A DNA stretch of 64,000 nt from CAMAVH01 sp036500145 (GCA_036500145.1 DASYCO010000061.1:1-64000), one strand, 5' to 3'; shown: positions 33,064 to 41,182, counted from the stretch's first letter. Notes: generated by a model not told the origin, from the sequence alone. Numbers and translations: made by a program.

Positions 33064-34164
33064 CTAGTGCGGGATCTCCGTCGGCCCTTCCCCGAGAAAC
33101 AGGCGAAGCGGAGCGCGGTCGACATTGACCGTCACCGTGTCGCCGGGCCTCAAGGGCCTGTCGTGCCAGAATTGGACGACAGGACCGTGATCGTGGGCGC
33201 CCCAGCGGGCGGCGACCTCGTAGCGGTCGCCCTTGAAATGCACCGAGGCGACGGAAAAGCTCAGCTCGCCCTCGCCGCGCGGCTGCACCGCCGTGCTGGG
33301 CAGCATCAAGGTGGACGGTCCCGTGTGGCCGTCGATGAGGTCGGGCATATGCAGCGGCGCGCCGGAGCCTTCCGGATGGAACGAGCCGTCGCGCGTCTGG
33401 CCGCGGATCAGGCTGCCGGACTTGAGGAAGCCCGCGACCCAGGCATCCGCCGGATTCTTGTAGAGCTGCTCGGGCGCGTCGGCCTGGATGATGGAGCCGC
33501 CGCGCATCACCGCGATGCGGTCGGCCAGGCTCAAGGCTTCGGACTGGTCGTGCGTGACGTAGATCGCCGTGGCGCCGAGCTCGCGCGTGAGGATGGCGAT
33601 GTCGCGGCCCAGCGTGTCGCGCAGGCCGGCGTCGAGATTGGAGAGAGGCTCGTCGAACAGCAGCACGCGCGGCGAATCGACGATGGCCCGCGCCAGCGCC
33701 ACGCGCTGCTGCTGGCCGCCCGACAGCTCGCCGGGAAAGCGTTCGGCGAGATGCCAGAGCGAGACGCGCCGCAAGGCCGTCTCGATCAGCCGCGAACGCT
33801 GCTCCACCGGACAGCCGCGCGCCGCGAGGGGAAAGGCGACGTTGTCGCGCACCCGCATGTGCGGCCAGAGCGCGTAATCCTGGAAGACCATGCCGAGGTT
33901 GCGCTTCTCGGCGGGCACGAAGAGCTTGCCACGGGCGTCGGCGACGGTGGCGTCGCCCAGCCGGATCAGTCCCTCGTCGGGGGCCAGCAGGCCGGCGATG
34001 GCGCGCAGGAGGGTGGTCTTGCCGCAGCCCGAGGGGCCCAGGAGCGCGACGAACTCGCCGGGAGCGATGGTCAGGTCGATGCCGTCAATGGCGCGCATCC
34101 CACCGAAAATCTTCACGAGATTGACGATCTGGACGCCGTTTCCGACGGTTTCGGCGGCTGCCAT
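33064..34164 (-). CDS. ABC transporter ATP-binding protein (FbpC/PotA type)
   Basis: A 366-residue ATPase. Walker A is GPSGCGKTT, the signature LSGGQQQRVALARA, Walker B VLLFDEPLSNLD and the switch His in VTHDQSEAL. A TOBE-like C-terminal domain (about 270-366) ends the chain. It energises the importer with the permease and binding protein downstream. The start at 34164 (MAAAETVG) is preferred; an in-frame start at 34224 would add 20 residues. No clear Fur box was seen upstream. Confidence 0.93.
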   Translation of the reverse strand: MAAAETVGNGVQIVNLVKIFGGMRAIDGIDLTIAPGEFVALLGPSGCGKTTLLRAIAGLLAPDEGLIRLGDATVADARGKLFVPAEKRNLGMVFQDYALWPHMRVRDNVAFPLAARGCPVEQRSRLIETALRRVSLWHLAERFPGELSGGQQQRVALARAIVDSPRVLLFDEPLSNLDAGLRDTLGRDIAILTRELGATAIYVTHDQSEALSLADRIAVMRGGSIIQADAPEQLYKNPADAWVAGFLKSGSLIRGQTRDGSFHPEGSGAPLHMPDLIDGHTGPSTLMLPSTAVQPRGEGELSFSVASVHFKGDRYEVAARWGAHDHGPVVQFWHDRPLRPGDTVTVNVDRAPLRLFLGEGPTEIPH

Positions 34165-34319
34165 TTTGAGTTCCCGGCTGGTGAAAACGGCCGGATCATA
34201 AGGACAGGGGCGTGACAGGCTCATGACAAGCCGGGGATTTCCTTGCCGAAAGCATAACTTTCGAAAAACTATGGATATCCCTCAAACGTTCATGTAGCGT
34301 TCACATAGTCGACGTAGAA

Positions 34320-34546
34320 ATGCGTTGGTGAGTCAGTAACGGGTCGGAGCGCGTGCACAACATATTGTTGCCCCTCTCCTTGGTTTCCAACGCAAGCCTG
34401 TCTTGCGTCACGGCGTCGCCGCCTGGATGCCTACCCCCACCTCTGGCCACCTGCCTGGCCCGCCAGGCAATGCGCCTTATCTCCGACGTTTCGTTTTCCA
34501 GCATTACGCCTGCCCAAACGCCTCCCTTCCGGAGGCGTTTTTCGTT
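34320..34546 (+). ncRNA. Candidate structured RNA ending in an intrinsic terminator, upstream of phoH
   Basis: The 414-bp gap between the ABC operon and phoH holds four perfect stems on the plus strand. TGCGTTGG (34321-34328) pairs with 34387-34394. ACGCAAG (34390-34396) pairs with CTTGCGT (34402-34408) and overlaps the first stem, so the two exclude each other. TGCCTGG (34452-34458) pairs with CCAGGCA (34463-34469). AAACGCCTCC (34516-34525) pairs with 34531-34540 and runs into a T-rich tract. This fits a small RNA or a leader with alternative folds. I cannot match it to a known family, and no protein-coding reading is convincing. Confidence 0.5.
34516..34545 (+). terminator. Intrinsic terminator just before phoH
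   Basis: AAACGCCTCC (34516-34525), loop CTTCC, and GGAGGCGTTT (34531-34540) form a perfect 10-bp stem followed by TTTCGTTTTTG. It is a textbook intrinsic terminator placed 34 bp before the phoH start codon. It must end an upstream transcript or act as an attenuator. Confidence 0.85.
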
Positions 34547-34578
34547 TTTGTCTTTCGTTTCTCTTTATGGAGGTGTCG

Positions 34579-35346
34579 ATGGCTAAACGGTCCCAACGCC
34601 AAGTCGCAGGGCGTCAGGTTACAGGTCGTCAAGGTCCCGCGTTCGATGCGGAAGTCCATGCCCTGTTTCCCAAAGGCGGTCGACCGGAGGTCTTCGACGA
34701 CGATGATGACGGCCGCGACAAGAGCTACGTCCGCAAGGTCCGCCCGCAGAGCGACAACCAGCGCCATCTCATGGAATGCATCGACAAGCAGAACATGGTG
34801 CTGGCCCTCGGCCCCGCCGGCACCGGCAAGACCTACCTCGCCATCGCCAAGGCGGTCGAAGCCCTCGAAGCCGGCAAGATCGAGCGCATCATGCTGTCGC
34901 GCCCGGCGGTCGAAGCCGGCGAGAGCCTCGGCTACCTGCCCGGCGACCTCGAGGAGAAGCTGGCGCCTTACCTGCGCCCGCTCTACGACGCCCTGAGCGA
35001 CCGCCTCGGCCGCAAGCGCCTGAAGACCATGCTCAGCGACGGCTCGATCGAGATCGCGCCGGTCGGCTACATGCGCGGTCGCACGCTGAACAACGCCTTC
35101 GTCGTGATCGACGAGGCGCAGAACTGCACCTATGGGCAGATCAAGATGCTGCTCACCCGCCTCGGCTGGCATTCCACGATGGTGCTGACCGGCGACCCGG
35201 ACCAGACCGACCTGCTGCCCGGCATGTCGGGCCTCGCCGACATCGCCAAGAAGCTCGAGCCGCTGCCCGACATCTCGGTGGTGCGCCTGCAGGACCGCGA
35301 CATCGTCCGCCACCCGCTCGTGGCCAGCATGTTAACCGTGCTTTAA
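34579..35346 (+). CDS. PhoH-family P-loop ATPase
   Basis: A 255-residue cytoplasmic ATPase. Walker A is GPAGTGKT (78-85), Walker B is FVVIDEAQNCT, and TGDPDQTDL follows as sensor. The N-terminal 50 residues are basic and Asp-rich (FDDDDDGRDK) and probably disordered. PhoH proteins resemble helicase cores and are linked to RNA metabolism and stress. The start at 34579 has GGAGGTGTCG upstream. A terminator-ended structured RNA region precedes the gene and a strong terminator follows it. Confidence 0.92.
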   Translation: MAKRSQRQVAGRQVTGRQGPAFDAEVHALFPKGGRPEVFDDDDDGRDKSYVRKVRPQSDNQRHLMECIDKQNMVLALGPAGTGKTYLAIAKAVEALEAGKIERIMLSRPAVEAGESLGYLPGDLEEKLAPYLRPLYDALSDRLGRKRLKTMLSDGSIEIAPVGYMRGRTLNNAFVVIDEAQNCTYGQIKMLLTRLGWHSTMVLTGDPDQTDLLPGMSGLADIAKKLEPLPDISVVRLQDRDIVRHPLVASMLTVL

Positions 35347-35403
35347 CCACGATAGCCGGTCCTGCAAGGGACCGGCTGCGCGAAAGCGGATTTTGAAACG
35401 GCG

Positions 35404-35435
35404 ACGCCCGGACAGTCTCCTGTCCGGGCGTTTTT
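35404..35435 (+). terminator. Intrinsic terminator after phoH
   Basis: ACGCCCGGACAG (35404-35415), loop TCTC and CTGTCCGGGCGT (35420-35431) make a perfect 12-bp stem followed by TTTT on the plus strand, 58 bp after the phoH stop codon. Confidence 0.9.
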
Positions 35436-35477
35436 CATGTCGGCACCATGGCGGCCGAGCGGCGTTACGTGCAAGGG

Positions 35478-35624
35478 TTACATGTCGTCGCGCTGATACT
35501 GCTCCTGCTTCAGGCGCTCTTCGAATTCGCGGCGCCGCTGCTTCTCGGCCTCCTGCTTCTTCTTTTCCTCGTCCGTCATGGACGTATTCGTTTCGGTATT
35601 TTCCGGCGTTTTCGGCGTTTGCAC
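35478..35624 (-). CDS. 48-residue charged coiled-coil small protein
   Basis: A small gene starting at GTG with a near-perfect AGGAGG site five bases upstream. The product begins MQTPKTPENTETNTSMTDEE and continues as one highly charged helix (KKKQEAEKQRRREFEERLKQ) to EQYQRDDM. The helical part carries roughly equal Lys/Arg and Glu. There is no signal or membrane segment. It lies alone between phoH and a response regulator. The function is unknown; short charged helices of this kind may bind nucleic acid or a partner protein. Confidence 0.7.
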   Translation of the reverse strand: MQTPKTPENTETNTSMTDEEKKKQEAEKQRRREFEERLKQEQYQRDDM

Positions 35625-35713
35625 AAAGGCCTCCTGCGGGTCTGGCCTGCCACATCTAAAAGTTGAGGGAATTTTGTTCCACTACTTTAGATTGCGGAAA
35701 GCATTGAAGAAAC

Positions 35714-35741
35714 TTACAAAATTTTATCATTATTCTATGCT
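35714..35741 (+). promoter_or_regulatory. Promoter of the stand-alone response regulator
   Basis: TTACAA (35714-35719), a 16-bp AT-rich spacer and TATGCT (35736-35741) give a plausible sigma-70-type promoter about 36 bp before the start codon at 35777. The whole 35650-35760 stretch is AT-rich in contrast to the flanks. Confidence 0.5.
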
Positions 35742-35776
35742 ATCTTCTTAAAAAGGCAAATTTGCCGGAGCTGGGA

Positions 35777-36160
35777 TTGACGGTGCAAATTCTTTTAGTC
35801 GACGATGAAGAAATGGTGCGGATGCAGATCCGTTCCAGCCTCGAACTCGAAGGCTACCAGGTCCGCGAAGCGTCGAACGGCCGCGAGGCGGTCGAGATGC
35901 TCGACGGCTACAAGCCCGACCTCATGATCACCGACATCCTGATGCCCGAAAAGGAAGGCATTGAGACGATCATGGAAGTGCGCCAGAAATACGCCGACAT
36001 CAAGATCATCGCCATCTCGGGCGGCGTGCGCACCGAAAACATGGACTTCCTCAAGATCGCCAAGCGCCTCGGCGCCGATCTCGCCCTGCCCAAGCCGTTC
36101 GGCCGCCAGCAGCTCCTCTCCCTCGTCCACGAACTGCTCGACGCCAAGACGTCGTCCTAA
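35777..36160 (+). CDS. Single-domain response regulator (CheY-like)
   Basis: A 127-residue receiver. The acidic pocket is in VQILLVDDEEMVRMQ, the phosphorylated Asp53 in LMITDILMPEKEG, and the conserved Ser and Lys in IIAISGG and LALPKPFG. There is no output domain. The start is taken as TTG at 35777, six bases after GGAG; GTG at 35783 and TTG at 35762 are alternatives. No kinase is adjacent; the two hybrid kinases in the window are possible donors but only by inference. Confidence 0.9.
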   Translation: MTVQILLVDDEEMVRMQIRSSLELEGYQVREASNGREAVEMLDGYKPDLMITDILMPEKEGIETIMEVRQKYADIKIIAISGGVRTENMDFLKIAKRLGADLALPKPFGRQQLLSLVHELLDAKTSS

Positions 36161-36197
36161 GAAGACCTCGCCTTAAGTCATCGGAGTCTCGCCAGCC

Positions 36198-37097
36198 TCA
36201 GCGGCTCAGGCGCGTCGCCGACCATTCGACCGTGCGCCGCTCCGCCGCGTCGCCGCTCTCCGCCCGCCCGACGATGCCGTCGCCCTCGACATGGCCGCGA
36301 TAGTCCCAGCGCACCGTGCGCGCGCCCTCGCGGATCGGCACCCAGAAGGCGATCTCGGCGCCCGACAGCTTGGCGTCGCGGATGTCGATGGGCCGCAGCG
36401 ATTCGGTCTCCAGCTCGCCTGCGATGTCCTGGAAGTTCTGGCGCAGGACCAGACGATGCTCCTGCACCTCTCCGGCACGGCGCTCCTGCCAGCGCCACTG
36501 GCCTGCGGCCTTCGCCGGCACCACCCACATGCGCACCCAGCTCTCGCCGTAATGGGCCGAGGATTTGACGAGCTCGCTGCGGTCGGGCAGCCAGTCCTCC
36601 ATGTCGTGGAAATGCGAGACGATGCGCGTCCCCGGCTTGAGGTCGAGCAAGGCGGGGCGCAGCTGCAGGTTGACCCGGCGGTAGAGGAACATCGTCACCA
36701 CGGTGGCGGGGCCGAGATCGGCCTTGAAGATGTCGCCCTCCTGGAAGGTCGCCCGTTCCGCCACGCCCGCCGCAAGAGCATTGGCGCGGCTGCGCGTAAC
36801 CAGCTCCGGGTTCAGCTCGACGCCCATGCCGCGCGCGCCGAAGTCCTTGGCAGCCGTGATCGGAATGCGCCCGTCGCCGGAGCCGAGGTCGATCACGACG
36901 TCCTGCGGGCCGACGTCGGCGATCCGCAGCATGGTCTGCACGACGACGTCCGGCGTCGGCTCGTAGGGGACGACGATCTCCCCTGCGCCTGCCGGCTTGG
37001 CCGGCGGCTCGGACGCGGCCAGTGCGGCTCCGCCCAAAATCACAAAGCCGCCGAGAATCATCCCGGCCTTCAGCACGCCTCGCCATCCCGTCCGCAT
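36198..37097 (-). CDS. Exported class I SAM-dependent methyltransferase
   Basis: A 299-residue protein with an N-terminal signal peptide (VLKAGMILGGFVILGGAALA). A Rossmann-fold methyltransferase domain follows: VVIDLGSGDGRIPITAAKDFG is motif I, GVELNPELV the acidic motif II, and TFQEGDIFKADLG motif III. The C-terminal third (about 205-299) is beta-rich and unrecognised. SAM is not normally present in the periplasm, so the true location or cofactor is puzzling. The start has GGGAGGG ahead. It is divergent from arfB. Confidence 0.82.
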   Translation of the reverse strand: MRTGWRGVLKAGMILGGFVILGGAALAASEPPAKPAGAGEIVVPYEPTPDVVVQTMLRIADVGPQDVVIDLGSGDGRIPITAAKDFGARGMGVELNPELVTRSRANALAAGVAERATFQEGDIFKADLGPATVVTMFLYRRVNLQLRPALLDLKPGTRIVSHFHDMEDWLPDRSELVKSSAHYGESWVRMWVVPAKAAGQWRWQERRAGEVQEHRLVLRQNFQDIAGELETESLRPIDIRDAKLSGAEIAFWVPIREGARTVRWDYRGHVEGDGIVGRAESGDAAERRTVEWSATRLSR

Positions 37098-37203
37098 CGC
37101 AGCCCTCCCCGCATGACGGCGAAGCCTAGCACGGGGCATGCATCCGCTCTCAGCAGACATCGCAAAATCCGCTAGGATGCCGGCTGAAAGGATCGACGAA
37201 CCG

Positions 37204-37629
37204 ATGACAAAGATTTCCCTGGCGCCCGGCATCGCCATCGACGAGAGCCTGCTGGACTGGCAGTTCGCGCGCGCCAGCGGCCCCGGCGGCCAGAACGTCA
37301 ACAAGGTCGAGACCGCAGTGCTGCTGCGCCTAGACCTCAACGCCGCGGCCCTGCCCTCCGGCGTACATGAGCGGCTCGTCGCCTTGGCCGGACGCCGGGT
37401 CACCCGCGAGGGCGATCTCGTCATCCAGGCCCAGCGCTTCCGCAGCCAGGAGCGCAACAAGGCCGACGCCCTGGAGCGCCTCGTCGCCCTGGTGACCGAA
37501 GCCCGCCTGCCGCCGCGGCCGCGCGTGCCGACGCGCGTCGGCAAGGGCCAGAAGAAGAAACGGCTGGCCGACAAGGCCAACCGCTCCCAGGTTAAAAACC
37601 AGCGCCGCCGGCCCGGCGCCGGCGACTAG
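37204..37629 (+). CDS. arfB: Ribosome rescue factor ArfB (peptidyl-tRNA hydrolase)
   Basis: A 141-residue release-factor-like hydrolase. The catalytic GGQ motif is at 28-30 within FARASGPGGQNVNKVETAV. The C-terminal tail is strongly basic (GKGQKKKRLADKANRSQVKNQRRR), the part that enters the empty mRNA channel of a stalled ribosome in ArfB. There is no codon-recognition domain, as expected. It releases peptides from ribosomes stuck on truncated mRNA. The start MTKISLAPG at 37204 aligns with the family; a longer in-frame start at 37138 would be atypical. Confidence 0.92.
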   Translation: MTKISLAPGIAIDESLLDWQFARASGPGGQNVNKVETAVLLRLDLNAAALPSGVHERLVALAGRRVTREGDLVIQAQRFRSQERNKADALERLVALVTEARLPPRPRVPTRVGKGQKKKRLADKANRSQVKNQRRRPGAGD

Positions 37630-37639
37630 GCGCTACGGT

Positions 37640-37725
37640 TTCATCGCGCCGCAGGCGCGTGCTGCTTCATCGCGCCGCAGGCGCGTGCTGCTTCATCCCG
37701 CCGCAGGCGCGTTACTGTTTCATCG
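37640..37725. repeat. 26-bp tandem repeat at the 3' end of a TctC gene
   Basis: The unit TTCATCGCGCCGCAGGCGCG (first 20 of 26 bp) starts at 37640, 37666 and 37692, and a partial copy begins near 37719 inside the last codons of the TctC gene. Each unit includes the palindrome GCGCCGCAGGCGC. It looks like serial duplication of the gene's 3' end and may form hairpins between two converging genes. Confidence 0.8.
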
Positions 37726-38749
37726 CCGCGATCAGGCGGTCGACCACCGGCTTGGGCGTGGCGTACATGCGCGCCACCAGCTTCTGCACGTTCTCGCCGC
37801 TGTCGAAGTCGACCTCGAGCTTGGCCTTGGCCGCGTCGGCCAGGTAGCCGGGATCCTTCATGGTGGCGGTGAAGGCGTCGCGCAGCGCCTTCATGCGGTC
37901 CTCCGGCACGCCCGGCGGCGCCACGAAGGGCCGACCGAAGACTTGCTGGCCGATCATCAGCTCGAACAGCTGCTTGTCGGCATCGGTCTTGATGTAGTTC
38001 CAGATCGGCGGCACGCCCATCTTCTCCAGCTCGGGATCGGCCTCGATGCCGAACTGCACGAAGATGTTGACGCCCTTGTTCTCCAGCCAGTCGGGCTTCT
38101 GCGTCTTGAGGCTGGTCCAGGCCCAGCCGCACAGGCCGTCCGCCTCGCCGCGCTCGACGGCCAAGGTGATCTCCTTGGTGCCCTTGTAGCCGCGCACGAT
38201 CTTGAACTTGGTGCCAAGCACCTCGTTCATCACCGCCGGATAGTCCTGCGTCGAGCCGCCGTCCGCCGTCGCGGCGATGACCGACGGGCCCTTCATGGCG
38301 TCGTCCATCGTCTTGACCGCGGCGTTGCTGCGCATGGCGCAGACGCGGATCTCCTTGTTGGCGGTGCCGAGGTAGTTGAACTTCGGTGGGTCGAACTTGA
38401 GCCGGCCGGGATCGAGCAGCGGCGTCATGATCGCGCCGGGAAAGACGATGCCGAACACCGAGCCGTCCTTCGGCGCGGTGGTGTAGATGAACTCCGCCGC
38501 CTTGTTGCTGCCGGCGCCCGGCATGTTCCTGACGACGATGACCGGCGCGCCGGGAATATGGTCGGCGATGTGGCGCGCCACGGTGCGGCCATAGACGTCG
38601 TAGCCGCCGGCCGCGTCGCCGCCGACGATGAGGTCGACGTTGCGGCCCTTGTAGAAGCTCTCCACGCTCGACTGCGCCGAAGCCTCCGCGGCGAAGGCGC
38701 ACAGCCCCGCGACGACGGACAGAATCCGGACTTGATGAGACTTTGACAT
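37712..38749 (-). CDS. TctC/Bug-family periplasmic binding protein (1 of 3)
   Basis: A 345-residue binding protein with signal peptide (ILSVVAGLCAFAAEASAQS). VESFYKGRNVDLIVGGDAAGGYDVYGRTVARHIADHIPGAP shows the Bug-family flap and Asp-containing ligand loop. NMPGAGSNKAAEFIY is the second signature. Bug proteins capture carboxylates such as citrate or other small organic molecules in the periplasm. No TctA/TctB membrane partners are in the window. A 17-nt leader is identical to that of the next TctC gene, indicating tandem duplication. Confidence 0.92.
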   Translation of the reverse strand: MSKSHQVRILSVVAGLCAFAAEASAQSSVESFYKGRNVDLIVGGDAAGGYDVYGRTVARHIADHIPGAPVIVVRNMPGAGSNKAAEFIYTTAPKDGSVFGIVFPGAIMTPLLDPGRLKFDPPKFNYLGTANKEIRVCAMRSNAAVKTMDDAMKGPSVIAATADGGSTQDYPAVMNEVLGTKFKIVRGYKGTKEITLAVERGEADGLCGWAWTSLKTQKPDWLENKGVNIFVQFGIEADPELEKMGVPPIWNYIKTDADKQLFELMIGQQVFGRPFVAPPGVPEDRMKALRDAFTATMKDPGYLADAAKAKLEVDFDSGENVQKLVARMYATPKPVVDRLIAAMKQ

Positions 38750-38814
38750 TCATGCCTCCCTGTTTGGAGCGGTTGTCATTGTTCCATGCGGACGTGATCC
38801 GCAGCAGGCCGCCT

Positions 38815-39855
38815 CTACTTCGGCGGCGCGATGGCCGCCGACAGCTTGTCGGCCAGAGCCGGCGGCGTCTTGACGATGCGCGCCACGACCTCGTCGATGG
38901 ATTCGCCCGAGCTCATGCTCGTCTCGAGCTTTGCCTTCTCCGCGTCCTGCATGAACTCGGGGTCCTTCGCCGTCTGCATGAAGGCGTCGCGCAGCGCCTT
39001 GACGCGGTCCTTCGGAACGTCCGGCGGCGCCAGGACAGGCCGTGCCACCGTCTTCTGCGCCATGATCAGCTCCATGATCTGGCGGTCCTCCGGCGTCTTG
39101 ACGTAGTCGAGCGCCAGCGGCACGTCGGGCAGGTCAGGCTCCTTCACCAGCGCGCTCTGCATGAGCACGCGGATCTTCTTGTCGCGCAGGTAGTCGCCGC
39201 GCCGCGCCTTGACGTTCGACCAGGACCAGTCGCCGAGCCCGTGCACCTCGCCGCGCTCCATCGCCAGCGTCACTTCCGTGGTGCCGGGATAACCGGAGAC
39301 GACCTTGAACTTCGTGCCGATCAAGGCATTCAGCAGGCGCGGCGTCGTCTCCGTGTCGATGGTCGGCCCGGTGCCGCCGACGATCATCTCCTTGGTGAAG
39401 AGATCCTGCGTCGTCTTGATCGGCGAATCGGCCCAGGCGACGACGACGGCCGTCTCGGAAGCCATGTTGCCGATCCAGTTGAACTTGGCGATGTCGAAGC
39501 GCACGCCGTTCGGGTTGGTCAGCATCGCCGTCAACATGCCGCGCTGAACCATGCCGATCGTCGAGCCGTCCTTCGGCGAGATGTTGTAGAGGTTGTTCGT
39601 CGCCGCCAGGCTGCCCGCCGCCGGCATGTTCTGCACCACGATGCTCGGATTGCCCGGCACGTACTTGCCGTAGTGGCGCGCCAGCAGACGGGCCTGCGCG
39701 TCGTAGCCGCCGCCCGGGCTGGAACCGACGATGAAGGTGAGCTGCTTGCCCTTGTAGAACTCCGCCGGCGACTGCGCCGAGGCATCCGTGGCGGCAACGA
39801 TGGCGCACAACCCCGCGACGGCGGACAGACTCCGGACTTGTCGAGAATTTGGCAT
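38815..39855 (-). CDS. TctC/Bug-family periplasmic binding protein (2 of 3)
   Basis: A 346-residue Bug protein with signal peptide (SLSAVAGLCAIVAATDASAQS) closely resembling that of copy 1. The ligand region is FIVGSSPGGGYDAQARLLARHYGKYVPGNP, and NMPAAGSLAATNNLYN follows. The start is the ATG at 39855, six bases after AGGGAG. CTCCCTGTTTGGAGCGG at 39862-39878 repeats the sequence upstream of copy 1. It is more similar to copy 3 in the core (NGVRFDIAKFNWIGNMASE versus NGVRFDVEKMNWIGNLAPE). Confidence 0.92.
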   Translation of the reverse strand: MPNSRQVRSLSAVAGLCAIVAATDASAQSPAEFYKGKQLTFIVGSSPGGGYDAQARLLARHYGKYVPGNPSIVVQNMPAAGSLAATNNLYNISPKDGSTIGMVQRGMLTAMLTNPNGVRFDIAKFNWIGNMASETAVVVAWADSPIKTTQDLFTKEMIVGGTGPTIDTETTPRLLNALIGTKFKVVSGYPGTTEVTLAMERGEVHGLGDWSWSNVKARRGDYLRDKKIRVLMQSALVKEPDLPDVPLALDYVKTPEDRQIMELIMAQKTVARPVLAPPDVPKDRVKALRDAFMQTAKDPEFMQDAEKAKLETSMSSGESIDEVVARIVKTPPALADKLSAAIAPPK

Positions 39856-39950
39856 CAATGACTCCCTGTTTGGAGCGGCTGTTTATAGTTTTGAAGCTTA
39901 TTTAAGCGCCGGCCCGCCCGCTTTGTCACCCCACGCTTTGCGAAACGAAA

Positions 39951-39980
39951 ACCCCCGCTCCGGCGGTCCGGAGCGGGGGT
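39951..39980 (-). terminator. Intrinsic terminator after the third TctC gene
   Basis: ACCCCCGCTCCGG (39951-39963) pairs perfectly with 39968-39980 around a CGGT loop. On the minus strand the stem is followed by TTTTCGTTTCG. It ends the transcript of the TctC gene at 40010-41050. Confidence 0.85.
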
Positions 39981-40009
39981 CGAAGGCACGTTCGACGATG
40001 CGGGCGGCC

Positions 40010-41050
40010 TTACTTCGGCGCCGTGATCGCCTTCGTCAGCCGGTCGGCCAGCGCCTGCGGCGTCGCCGCGATCTTGGCGATGATCTTCTGGATGTCCTCG
40101 CCCGTGGCGGGCTCCACGTCGAGCTGCAGCTTGTCGGCTTCGGTCTTGAAGCCGGCGTCCTTGGTCATGTCCAGGAACGCCTGGCGCAGCACGGCCACGC
40201 GGTCGGCCGGCACGTTCGGCGGGGCGACCAGCGGACGGGCCACCGTCTTCTGCACGAAGAACAGCTCCATGACCTCGCGGTCTTCCTCGTTCTTCACGTA
40301 GTCCAGCGCGAGCGGCACGTCGAGGTCCGGCGCCTTCTCGAGGCCCGTCTGCATCAGGATGTTCAGGTTCGGACGCAGGTCGGTGCGGCGCTTCACGTTG
40401 CTCCACGCCAGGTCGGCGGTGCCGGCCACTTCGCCGCGCTCCATGGCGAGCAGGATCTCGGTGTTGCCGGTGTAGCCCGAGACGATCCTAAACTTGGTGC
40501 CGAGCAGCGCGTTCAGCAGGCGCGGCGTGGTCTCCGGGTCGAGCGTCGGGCCGGGGCCGCCGACGATCAGCTCCTTGTTGAACAGGTCGTCGGCCGTCTT
40601 CACCGGCGAGGTCTTCCACGACACGATGGTGGCGACTTCCGGCGCGAGGTTGCCGATCCAGTTCATCTTCTCGACGTCGAAGCGGACGCCGTTCGGGTTG
40701 GTCAGCTTGGCCGTGAGCATGCCGCGCTGGACGACGCCGATGGTCGTGCCGTCCTTCGGCGCGAGGTTGTAGAGGTTGTTCGTCGCCGTCAGGCTGCCGG
40801 CGCCCGGCATGTTCTGCACGATGACGTTCGGGGTGCCGGGAATGTGCTGGCCGATGAAGCGCGCGAACAGGCGGGCCGTCGCGTCGTAGCCGCCGCCGGG
40901 CGCAGAGCCGACGATGATCGTCATCTGCTTGCCCTTGTAGAAATCGTTCGCCGACTGCGCCTGAGCCGGCAGAGCGGCGCAGACGCAAAGACCGAGAAGC
41001 GCGCTGGCGGCGATGCGCGAGCGGGAAGCGGCAATCCGCAAATCAGACAT
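40010..41050 (-). CDS. TctC/Bug-family periplasmic binding protein (3 of 3)
   Basis: A 346-residue Bug protein with signal peptide (ASALLGLCVCAALPAQAQS). TIIVGSAPGGGYDATARLFARFIGQHIPGTP is the ligand-binding region and NMPGAGSLTATNNLYNLAP the second signature. It is the first gene of the three in transcription order, and its own terminator separates it from copy 2. Together the three paralogues suggest uptake of several related carboxylates through permeases encoded elsewhere. Confidence 0.92.
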   Translation of the reverse strand: MSDLRIAASRSRIAASALLGLCVCAALPAQAQSANDFYKGKQMTIIVGSAPGGGYDATARLFARFIGQHIPGTPNVIVQNMPGAGSLTATNNLYNLAPKDGTTIGVVQRGMLTAKLTNPNGVRFDVEKMNWIGNLAPEVATIVSWKTSPVKTADDLFNKELIVGGPGPTLDPETTPRLLNALLGTKFRIVSGYTGNTEILLAMERGEVAGTADLAWSNVKRRTDLRPNLNILMQTGLEKAPDLDVPLALDYVKNEEDREVMELFFVQKTVARPLVAPPNVPADRVAVLRQAFLDMTKDAGFKTEADKLQLDVEPATGEDIQKIIAKIAATPQALADRLTKAITAPK

Positions 41051-41182
41051 GAAACTCTCCTGTGAAGCAGAAAAACGGGCCCGCTTGAGCGGGACGAGGT
41101 TGGGCGTCTGTCGTCGGCCTCCCGAGTGGTGGCGCGGACATTAGCCGCAACGTCCCATTCTGGCAAATGCTCTGGAAACCTT

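Noticed and set aside
34164..34320. Fur box controlling the Fe3+-type ABC operon
   Set aside because: No 19-bp GATAATGATAATCATTATC-like palindrome is visible upstream of the ATPase gene, so iron regulation cannot be claimed.
34353..34586. 77-residue open frame in the region before phoH
   Set aside because: No ribosome binding site, poor codon pattern, and it runs straight through the terminator hairpin. The RNA-structure reading fits better.
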